Below are positions 11,601-23,600 of a DNA stretch of 64,000 nucleotides, piece after piece; the stretch's first letter is position 1; every line of letters begins with the position of its first letter. The notes under the pieces are model-generated. The model had not been told where the DNA came from and did not search any database. It saw only the letters and a list, made by a program, of their open reading frames with translations. This stretch comes from Sanderia malayensis (Eukaryota; Cnidaria; Scyphozoa; Semaeostomeae; Pelagiidae). Made by a program: the position numbers and the translations under genes. The stretch is taken from assembly GCA_013076295.1 (NCBI GenBank), contig RQOL01000810.1:186001-250000 (forward strand), written 5' to 3'.

Positions 11601-14600
11601 GATGTTTTAGTTTCACAGCCTACTGGTTCCGGAAAGTCTCTGACTTTTCAGTTGTTGCCGTTTGCCGTGGTTAGGCCGATCGTGCAGATGCAGAATCAGG
11701 AGACTTTGAAGAACGATTTTGTTTTGGTTATTTCGCCACTGGTGTCGCTTATCAGAGATCAGGTTACCAAACTTCGGGCCATGGGAATTGTTTGTTTAAC
11801 ATTAGATGATGAATTTACTCTAAGTTATTCGATTCAGGAACGTTCAGATTTATATTTACTTCACCCGAAGCAATCCTTAACAAGTATCGTAAACTACACA
11901 ACCCCCGTCATTTTTGAAACGAAAGAGAGGCTCGATAACTCATGAATATTAATGAGATGCCAAGTATTACAAGTCTCTCTCGCTGTTCCCTTCTTCCGTT
12001 TTTCAGCGAGAGAGACTTGTAGCATGTCCACGGAGACACTACACCAATTTCAAATTTCATTATTTGTTTACTTGAAACCATCGTGTATCAACAAAAGACT
12101 TGGAACATCTCCGATTATGATAATAAATTGTCATGACGAATATTGCCATCGCACTTATATACAAAGACTTGAAATGTGTCATTGTTATTATGTCACGGCT
12201 CTCGTAGTTGAAATGGCAAAATTTTCGTCCTTGCAGGCTCGTTAAAACAGTTCTACTTGATCAATTTTTGTCACGAAAATGGTTTTATGGGCAGCTTTAC
12301 CAGGTTTACCCTGAAATGCAAAAAACATATCCATTTTTATTGCAGTGAAACTTTACATCATGCAAGGAATTTTAATTATGTCAACATGGTTTGAAAGAAT
12401 ATAATGTAGTAATGATATAATGAGGCGAAGATTTGCTCATTGGACCCCATGACCTCGCACCCCATGACCTCTGTTCATCTTCTGACTGATAATACAGTGA
12501 AACTAAGGCTAAAAGCCATCTATCGCAAGTCACTTTTAGGTACCGTTGATTCTGTTTGTATTCCAACTGACATCAAACTTGTATGAGACCTAATTAACTC
12601 AACTTTAGATTGCGGAATGAACATCAACAAAAGGATGCCACATTTCCCACTGTCACCACAGTTTTGAAAATGGAATCTATCTACTTTCAATGTAACTTTC
12701 ACTGAATACTTAGCAAGATCCCCCGTTTATTTTAGAAACTATACCAACCAAACAATTCGTAGCCATTTCTAAGTCACTTGGTGCTAGACATGGAACGTTT
12801 ATCCGGGGACCACGGGGCCTGACCTTGACAGGTACAACTTTTATCAGAAATTCATTCTTTTTCATTTGCTAGAAAATAGTAAAGACGTTAACAATATGAA
12901 AATAACACATGCTGAACTTAGTAGAAGCTTGAAAGGTTAGTCGCCTTTTTAAAATTCTTCTGGCTGGGTTTTGTGGTGGGGTCATTTTGTGAATTTTGTT
13001 TTGGGCGTTTTTAGCAATACACGCTTTCTTTTTTATAAGGAACCGTTTATAAGGAACCTACATGTAGAAGGTCATAAAACGTAAGGAACTTTTGCTACTA
13101 AAGGCCAAATCACTAAGGAATTTTTTAATTTTGAAGATATTTATATTTCCGCACAATTTACAACTAGGAAGCCGGTTCCATTGATTTTCAGTACTTTTAC
13201 ATTATATGAAGCTTTTTCATGTTTTTAACCTGTTATCTTTTCACAAGTTTATAGCAGAACGTTGAATTTGAATGCTTTTCTTGCGTCTGTACTAATTATG
13301 TCCACTAAATGCGAACTTAAAATTAAGGAACCATTAAGGAACTTTTAGAACTACAAAGTGGTCAAAAGAGGTCTCAAAATATGGAACTTAAAGAACTAGG
13401 CCCGTACTAGGTTCCTTATAAAAAAGGCGTATAATAACTTTAATTCATGCTGAAACCATTATGTTTATAGTTGTAGAATTGTTTTTTCCGCTTAAATATT
13501 CTAAAAATTTGTGCTATTCAATATACTAGAGACAAGCGAAAATGTTAAAAAGTTGATGAAAAGATCAGATGAACCTCGTGGAGTTTTGCAAGGTTAGTTT
13601 TTTCTTTTGAAATCTTATTTGATGGGAACATACAGTGGATTTTCCTGTGTATGTTTCTCTTTTAGCATTTTCATCAAGTCTTTTTATCTGTCTACCATCT
13701 TGGTCGGACCGAATAGTTAAAGCACCCCAGTTTTCTTCACCAGCCAATCTTAGTCCTTTTTTATCAACTGTGTGGCCCATTTGGTACACTCGAAGATGTT
13801 GTATTAGACAGGGTGTTTTCTCAATCAAACTGGCAAAGTGGCTAGCCTCAAATTTTATTTCACCTTTATACTAAATCGACTACGGAGATTTCAAATCCAA
13901 GATGGGCCCAAAAAAAATTTTGACCGGAAGTCTACTTTTCTGGTGACGTCATCAACTTCGAGAAAATGCGGTTTGCACTGCCGTAAAAACCGTAATGGCG
14001 ACTTCGATCTGTTTTTCTGCCCCACATGGTTCGATTTAGTGCTTCAATGGCTCATAAAAATATTCCTGAGCCAATGAGCTATGAGCCGCGTGGCTCAAAG
14101 AAGTGATCATAAAATGCCCGAGCCATGAGATACGTAGCTAAGTTAATCTCAGAAATTAGCCATGAGATGGGTGGCTCACAACCGGCTCGTTTTTTACTCA
14201 TGGCTCACTAGTGGCTCGTGAACTCGATATACTCGGAATGAACAACTCTCGCAAGATGTTCTTGATGAACTTTTTGCAGCAATTAAAAAGAAAATTTTGC
14301 ATAAAAAAGATAGCTACTTGTTGAGTCAATTGCTGATAAAGCGAACAGGAGAGAAAGGAGAGAGAAAATTACTTTCCAGGGCCCCAAGATAGAAACGTTC
14401 CAGGGCTCGAACCACTTACTGTTCCCGACAACAGCGAGATATTCAGCACATGGATAATGGAATTGAAGAGAAATTGTTAAGTAATGAAGATCACATCGGT
14501 AACATGAAGATAATCAACTGAAAAGGATGAGCCCAACTACATTTTTTTCGGCAAATTAAGTCAGGAGAGTGATAAAGATGAATGGCTTCCATAACATCAA

Positions 14601-17600
14601 CATCCCCTATCTCACCATATTATGTTAATACAAGTGTTTTATTGCTGTTTTGAACATGTTGAAGCTCATTTGTCCATGATATTTCCACTTATTCATAATG
14701 AGGATGACATCACGGCGAATGATGACGTCATACCCGAAAATCAAAAGTAAATCAAAATAATAAACCTATATATCATTCGGAAGCGCTTAATGTGTGCTGT
14801 TCAAATATATAATTTGTTAGACCGTAGTAGTTACGAGAAAAAATTTACGGCAGTACAAACCGCATTTTCTCGAAGTTGGTGATGTTACCAGAAAAATAGA
14901 CTTCCGGTCAAAATGTTTTTAGGCCCATCTTGGAATTGAATTCTTCGTGGTCGATTTAGTATAAATGTGAAATAAAATTTGAGGCTAGCCACTTTGCCAG
15001 TTTGATTGCGAAAAGAACCTGTCTATATGTGAATAGTTATTCTTTCTTCTATTGAGGGACATAAGCAAAAGGATTGTGAAAATTGTCAAACAAGCACCAT
15101 AGTATCAGAAATCATTAATTTTGTTACCATGAAAAATATGTGATTTAGAATCAAGTCATACTTTGCCCTTGAGATTTATTTTTAGGCCAGGGCACTTCTA
15201 TCCACCCCTAATTGTATTATTGGCCATCAATCGAGAACGCCTAGTAATTGAAAGTAACAATTCATATTATAGAGGCAGTTTGATACACCGTAGAGGGTGC
15301 GATATAGACCCTTTTCACATCTTGCCTTTGAATTTTGTTTTTTAAACTGGTGTCCTCTAGTCCAGGTCGCTCATTGTAGGTTGAGTGTGAATAAATACTA
15401 TAAAGACAACATCATCATGTTGCAACTTCATCGTGTATTTTGATTGTAATGATGATTTTGTTATTTATTGTCGTATTGAGGAGAATCAGAAACCATTTTT
15501 AAGCCCATTTGTTTTGTCAAGCTTGAATGTTTGATAAATTTTCATGTTCAATTTTCACAATTCTTTTCACATCAATTAGGATTTGAGCCAATAATATACG
15601 ACCAGCCCTTTCCAACTCAGGCGTTTTTTTTTATTGCACTATCTGAAGCAATTTATTCTGCTGTTTAGTTTTAGTATTTTTTGAATGTTGAAAATCTTTT
15701 CACTTTTGCTAGATATTCCCGAATTAAAAAAATGGTATCAGGATGAATGCGCAAAACACGAAGTGAATTGCGTTGTGGGTGATTATATTAAGCCACTCTT
15801 GTTGGATATCAAAGATTTCGCAGTAAATCTTGCAGTAAATCCTGCAGTAAATCTTGCAGTAAATAGAAGAGCACACGAAGGAGCTCCAAGTCAGAGTTAT
15901 CACGATGAGTTGAACAAACACATTGAGTCCTTAAAGAGTCATACGAAAACTATCGAAGCTGGTAAAACGATGAATATGGTTAAAGACAAGGATAGGGAGC
16001 GAATAGTCTTTGTGGCGGGAGTAGCCGGAATTGGTAAATCCGTGTTGGCAAAGAGACTGGCCTTTGACTGGTCATTTCATGAGATGTACACACATATAGA
16101 GTGTCTTCTTTACTTTACATGCGGAAGATTTAACAACTTCCTTGCTGAATGTGATAACGAACAAATGAAACCTGAAATCATCATTCAGGAGTATTTGAAG
16201 AAGGAGTTCAGAAGCCTACCTGTAAATAACGACGAAACTACACTATTTCTAATTGATGGTCTGGATGAACTTCAAGAACCGGAGAAAGTGATTCAAACAT
16301 TCACCAAGCAATTTTCCAAGGCCAGATTTATAATTTTAGGGAGACCACACAGTGAACACATTTTTTATTCAATCACAGAGAGCTACCAACATTTGGAAAT
16401 CTTGGGACTCAAAGATGATCAGATTCAGGAATATATCCAAAAGTTTGACAAAATATCAACCAGCGTCACTGGAGATGCTCAAACAACCGAGCCAGAAGTA
16501 AAAAGTTTTTCAGAATTGATCAAGAGCACTTTGGAAAAGTCAACAAACATATTTGCCATTAAAACGATACCGCAATTTTTAAACACTATATGTTGTGTTG
16601 TCATGTTAACGAGAGAAGATAAAGGTATTACCAACAGAACTGAATTATACAGTTGGACCTTGTTTTTGCTGGTGAAGCAACATTTCCAAGGAAAAGAATC
16701 TCACAACCAAAAGCCAACTGTTGGATCTGGAATTTTTGCCGATTATTCACAGCAGTTGTTGCAGGTCTCTAAACAAGCATTTCAGCTGTACAATGAGGGG
16801 ACCATAATCTTCAAGAAGAAAGACTTGGAATTAACAGATGACGCCTTCATTGAAGGATTCTTGCTGGGGATCAAGAACAGACTTGGAGAAGTTAGTCAAT
16901 TTATGTTCAAGCATCTGACTGTGATGGAATTCTTTACTGCAATTTACGTTTACTTTGCTGAGGACAGAGAGACTTTGGTGAACAAATTGTTGGAGAACCG
17001 TCATTACGAAGTGGTTTCATTCCTGTGCAGCTTTTTGCGGTTTAGTTTGGTAGACGAAAAATCATTTGAGGAAGATACAGTATCCTATTTGTTATTGAAA
17101 AAGATTGCTGATGGAAATAAGGTTGGTGAATTTCAAGTTGACAACCAATCGTAGTTACTATTATAATGCATGTCTTATGTTTTAATATACTAGATTTCTC
17201 TTATATTTCCTATCATTAGTCGGAGACAAACTACATTCATGAAATGATGAGTTGCAAGGACGCACAAAAATTAATCCGTGGCATTTCAGACAAGGTTGAT
17301 GAAATTCAAGATGAAGATAGAGTTAAAAATACGACTCCAGTGGTTTGTAAACTTCAATTTATGGTTTATAATTTTGATTATAATACACCTCCCCTCGCAA
17401 AAGTATTTGAGCGATTTGAATTTTACGCCTGGACCTAATTATTTTTGCGCTATAATTTAAACTGCACATTTGTATACTGACGCCGTTTTTGTAGCAATGG
17501 CACTGACTTTTTTATACTTAAAGTATTCTTGTGGAAAAAGTTGCTGTTTTTGCTATTTTCAAATTTTAAACTTTTGCGACGTAAAAGGAGTTGTTGTGTT

Positions 17601-20600
17601 ATGGCGAGAGAGACAGAGATTTTATCGTATTTGCGTTCAGAGGTGATTTTTTAAAGCCCTGTTTACACTACCAAAGTTGATCATGCGCTATTTGGCACGG
17701 ACGAGTCACCGATACGCATACGTGTTATTGTTAACCCTGTTTGAACCCAGAACAGTGTTTTCACTGCACACTACAATGCCTTTAAGGACTCCACAATGAA
17801 TGAAATGAAAATGCCTTTAAGGACTCCACAAAATCCATGACCACAATCTTCAAACGATAACGACACGAGTTTGCTTTCTGTATTATCTCTATTCTGTGGT
17901 GATGATGAATGCTGAGAAACATTGCTAAAACGGTACACCTATCTGTAGAAGGACTTTAGCGGCTAAAGTTTTTGCTCGTTTCATGTAAACGGGGCTTTAA
18001 ATTCCAACTCGCTCTCACAATTTTGCGAGGGTAGTGTAATTCATTATATAATTGATTATTATAGATTATATTTCTTAACCTTTGCCTAATCAGATAAAAT
18101 TACATATCATAGGATATAGCTCGACAGCCTGGATATCACTCTGAGTTGAAAATGAGATTTATAGCTGTATGTTTTGAGCAAACCGATGAAGTCAGAGATA
18201 CGAGTTTCTTGGAGGAGCTGCTCGACACAATAACACCGTGTTCAGATGTATATTTGGAGGCTGGTCCTTTTGCTCAGTTGTACCTATTAAATATTCTGAG
18301 CTTGGCAAGTAAAAATGGGTTAGAAGCTGAAATTGAGAGAATCTTCAATGGATTTAAATTTAGCCTAATGAATTTTAAGCAGATGGACATACTCTCTTAC
18401 TGGAAATGGCTTGACATTGGAAGCATTTTTTTAAGGAATGTTGTTGACTTCACAACAAACCAGTCCATCTCAATTCACAATAACATCGCTTACTGTGATC
18501 GTTTTCAATTTAACAACTGCAGGGTCCCTTCTCTGCTGCATTCTCGCTCCCCGAATATGAATTCACCAACACCAAAAGCAACATCAATTGATAACAGAAG
18601 AGAGAAAATGAAATTGAAATTGGTTAATTTGAATTTGTCAAATATGGAAGTCAACGAATCGGATTCGGCAGGAGCGGCCAATCTATTTCGATTGGCGGAA
18701 AATGTTAACTTGGATCACGTTCGCATTGGTCCAAAAGTGATGGAAGATACCTTGATGAAGTTGATTGAGATGAGACCGCAAAGGTTGAAGGCAATGGCGC
18801 TACGTAATTGTCTACTGGTGGATCCTGAATTCACAAGAAGGGTAAGAGCACTGGTACTTATATTATAGCTATCTATTTGATGTGGATTAATACCGCAAGA
18901 TTTATTTAAATTTTGTCAATTTGCTACTTTACACTGGTTAAATTATTATATAATTTTGAAGAAATGTGTTGATTTAAGAAGGCTTTAGATGTAATGAATA
19001 ATTCCCACTTTTGATTAAAATCGCCACAAGATATGGTCTCAGTGCATGACACTTAGTGTTTGTGACATGAATGAATTTATTAAGTAATTGAATGTTCAAA
19101 TTAAGTCGAAAATAATATTACGAATTACTTATGAAAATAATACAAGTTAACAAAACGCACGTAAGCAAAGACATAAACGACACCGAGAAACCAAAAAGTA
19201 AGAGCTTACATTGGTAAGCTGTTACTGTTGCCAAATGTGAAAACAGAAATACTGATATGAAGTGAGGCTATAGAGTGACTTGATAACTGGAGAATAATTG
19301 ATTGCAAATAAAGGAAAGTGACTTAAGAATATTATGAGTGAAAATATGAATAAATCTGGCGATTGTTGCCATGACAATGACAAGTATGTATCTGTACAAC
19401 TGATGTAAATGAAGAAAGCAAATGGAATTTTAAAACCAGAATAAGGCTGCGTTTACACAAGAAATTTGGAACGGTTCCATTCGGAACCATTTGGAACCGT
19501 TCCAAATTTGACTGCGTTTACACGGGATCGGTTCCATTTGGAACTATTCGAAATTATTGCGCAAAGCGGTGCTGTGGAGGCGTGCTTAACAAGCTCAGAG
19601 GGCGCCATTTTTGTGATTCCCTTTGTTCACGTCCACATGACGCTCAAATTTTATGCCTCACTTCCTATCCGTACTCTTTTGGAACCGTTCCACCCGTTTA
19701 CACGAGCATTTTGGAACGGTTCCGTGAAACGGTTCCAAATGGAGCTTTTTTCTAACCGATCCCATTTGGGTCAGGCTAGTAGTTCCATTTGAAACGGTTC
19801 CGACAGTTCCCGTGTAAACGGGAGGCCTAATCGTACTCATTTTGGTACGGTTCCAAATGGAACCGGTCCCGTGTAAACGCAGCCTAAACGTCTTTTTTAC
19901 GCAAATCGATTTTGATAATTTTTTTTCTCCTTTTTGTCAAATTTTTTTTGTTTTTATAAAAACTTGTCAACTGTTCACATGACACCAGTTGTGTTCAAAC
20001 TCAGAAATCAGATGTTTCTTCATTTTATAATTGACTTTTTACGAGGGTTATTTGATATCATTTGAAGGAAATTTCATTTCTTGTGAAATTATGTTTTATT
20101 TCATTTCTTGCGAAATTTGATCAGCAAATTGAAAATGGAAATAACACGATTTAACATTGTAAACAGTTTTAAAAGTCTTATGAAGTTCAGGTCCTAACTT
20201 TGATGAAGGAACTTTGCACATATTATAATTTCAGAAAGCTTTCTTTTTATTTTTGAAGAGCAAAGTTGACAATTCCGGGCACAGTATTCTGTCAATTGTT
20301 ATTGTTTGAAACTGAGAATTGTGAAAATGTTGCTTTACTCCAAGTATTTATGATAGGATTTTGTTGAGTGCTCCAAAGTTACTTAACAACAGTTTACCCG
20401 GGTTCAACCCGAGTTCACTTTTGTATTGTAAGTGGGCTTTTATAGTACCGTGTAAGTGGGGCCTGAGATCTTCAACAATACTTTCAGTTTCTTACACCAT
20501 TGGATTACTCTTATTTACTGTTCACTATTTATACGTCTTCACACTTTATCATCGCTATTTCTGGTGTGTTCAAAAGTTGTGCCATAATATCAGCCAAAAC

Positions 20601-23600
20601 TATTATCTGCAGCTATTGTCTTTCAATCCTAGATGAAAGAGAATGGAGTGCAAATCGTTCAAGAAGGTAAGTGAACTAAAAATTTTTAATATTGTGTTTT
20701 TTCTCTTTGCATTTACTAATATTTTCATGATAACGGGTCAAGCCTGGAACGTCATAACAATCTTTCACGTAACTGATCTTTATTCGTTAATTTATTTCAT
20801 TGCATCAATAATAGTTACACTTGCAACTTGGATATATAATATTTTCATGGTTCATGATAACCATAGGGTTTTTTATTGTGAAATAAATATTAAGTTACAA
20901 TTTATTGTTATTTGATGCAACTGGATTTCCGTGTCCAGTGGCTTATCTGATGCTATGTTATTATTTTGTTAATTCGCAATTGATCATTTAACTTCTCATT
21001 CGTAGCGCCAAGATCAATCGTCATTCTGTGTGAACCAGAAAGCTGCGACTTGATTCTTCAACTCAAAAGGAAACTTGATGATGCAAGTTTTTATATAGCA
21101 ATTAACGAAAAACTTGTTCATTTTATAAGACGATATAACCTGAAGCCTCTTGTTGTAATTATCTTTATTCACCTTGAGATATCCAAAGATGTTAGGAAAG
21201 AGATTCTTTTCGCCCAGGTAAATGATTTTGATAACACGAGTCTGTATTTGTATTCAGTGAATATTAATGTCACACAACTATCCTGTCTTTTTTGTTTGCT
21301 TTCCTTTTCAAATTCATTTGTCCTTATTATAGAAAAAAGAGATTAAAATTGTGCTGGTGAAGTTGAAACCGGACTTTCATCCAAGTCCAGCACTGAATTC
21401 TGTATTTGAGTTGAACCCATGTTTGGACTACGGAGAGAAAGAGAGCAATGACGAAAGAGCTGCTTATTTAAACCGGTTGACGTCAGCTATGATGGGTAAG
21501 TTTCATTTCCAGTAAACACTACATTGGTAATCTTTTAATAGTAATTGGCAAATTCAATCGAGTTTGACAATAGTCGATAGCAATAAAAAATGTTTTAGTT
21601 TGAAAATTCAATCTTTTCTGCAGTGAAGTGAAAATACACGAAGATTGATTTCAACTATTTATTTAATTTTGAGGATAAAACATTTTGTAGACGGAAATGA
21701 ATTCATAGTCAATAGACCATTTTCCCATTCGTTTTTGAAAACGAGATCCAACATCGAAACGAAGCTAACACAGTAAGAAATGAAAAGTGCGATTCTTTTC
21801 ACAGTGGTGCGTCGTACTACCCGCGATATATATTCTTTAATTATTTCATGAAAAATTGATTAATTTAAAAAATTATTAGCCGAAGAAGTGGAAGAATATT
21901 ACTAAGCCATTATTGAACAGTTAAAGATAATTTCGGAACTATAGAACGGGAATACGCTGCGCTCGAAGACTGACATTTTGCGGGCCTAGGCCATACACAC
22001 TCGCCTCAACTATCAAGCGAATGGAGATATACTTGTTGCAAAATCGGGTAACTATTAAAGCGCATATATACAAACAAAAATGTTTCAATTATAATAAAGT
22101 AGCTTAACTTTGGCATCCCTGTCTTTTTTGCAAATAAAGGCTGCTGTAGAAGTAGAATGACCATACATACCCTTTTCATAAAATTAACGCGTATCGGCAT
22201 AGTAAGTCAAAAGGGTACACCGCTTTTGATAAGCTGAAATCTGTCAAAACTTTTAATAAAGGATATGCAGTGGCTATAGACTTGCAGTGATGGTTTGCAA
22301 GAGCAATTTCAATGCTAGCATTTAAATTTTGAAATAAGGCAAATAAAAATTGTTCTGATAAGAAAGGAAACCACCTTTAATATGCTTAAAAAGCCAAGGA
22401 TTTGATTAGAAACAAATTTATGGATTCTATTAATTTGAGAATAGCAGACTCTAGTAAATAAATGTCAAGAATTAATAGCAGAGGCAAAGTACTTTCAAAG
22501 CAATTATCTTGTTTTTGCTCCACGCTATGATCTTTCACTTAAAATTGAGTTATTCAGTGTAGGGTTCCCTCAGAAACATACAATTTCAGTATTAAATTGG
22601 TTTATTCATGCCTCAATACCAACTTGACCATTACATGGTGGACGACGACGAGAACAGACATGAGAAAAACCAGAGACAAATTCAAAACCAGTAAAATTAC
22701 ATGACGTTTCGCTGAGTAACTGTCAGCATCCTCAGATGATAAGAAGTAAAGTAAATGCAATATTTATATATTAGCAAACAAAGGCATAACTAAGAGAAAG
22801 GAATACAATCATGAAAAAGTTGAGAGGCAACATACAAGTTAAAATGCAATTAGAAAAACAAAGAAAACAAAGAAAACGACAATAAGTTAATTAAAATAGC
22901 TGCAGGGGAATGCTAGACATTTGATTGTTAAGGGAGGGGTGGTCACGTAGGATGAGAAGGCTTTCAAACAAAAGGACTCTCCTTCGTCCATTTACTACTA
23001 ATGAATTTTCGGTTTATGATTCGTTTTCCTTTACTAATGAAATTTCATCTTTTAATTTGTCGCACTCTTGTATTATGGCTAGTTTTGACGTTTCCAATTT
23101 ATTTACTAACATCCCTCTTAATGAAACTTTAGATATTTGTACTAATTTAGCGTTTGAAGACAAAGATTTAGTTGTTTTCAAAGATTCGTCTTTTTCCCGT
23201 AATAACTTTCGCAAGCTTTTAGAATTCGCCACTAAGGAATGTCATTTTTTGTTTAATGGTCAACTCTTTGATCAAATTGATGGTGTCGCTATGGGTTCCC
23301 CCTTGGGGCCCACATTAGCTAATATATTTATGTGTTTTATGGAATCGTCCTTTCTTAACAATTGTCCGTCTGAATTTAAACCTCTATTTTATCGCCGCTA
23401 TGTTGATGACACTTTTTGTTTATTTAAGTCTCACGCACAAATTCATCAATTCCATAATTATCTTAACAATATCCACCCCAATCTTAAGTTTACAGTTGAA
23501 GTTGAAAACTCTGGATCCCTCTCCTTTTTAGATGTTTTTGTTTCCCACCTAGACCTTGGTTTTGAAACTAGTTTGTTTAGAAAAAAGACCTTTACTGGCT

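Noticed and set aside
22006..22200. 64-codon frame on the minus strand identical to one at 25,367 on the plus strand
   Set aside because: It is explained by the two inverted 570-bp arms of one element. No recognised domain, and differing bases do not look codon-constrained in such a short stretch.
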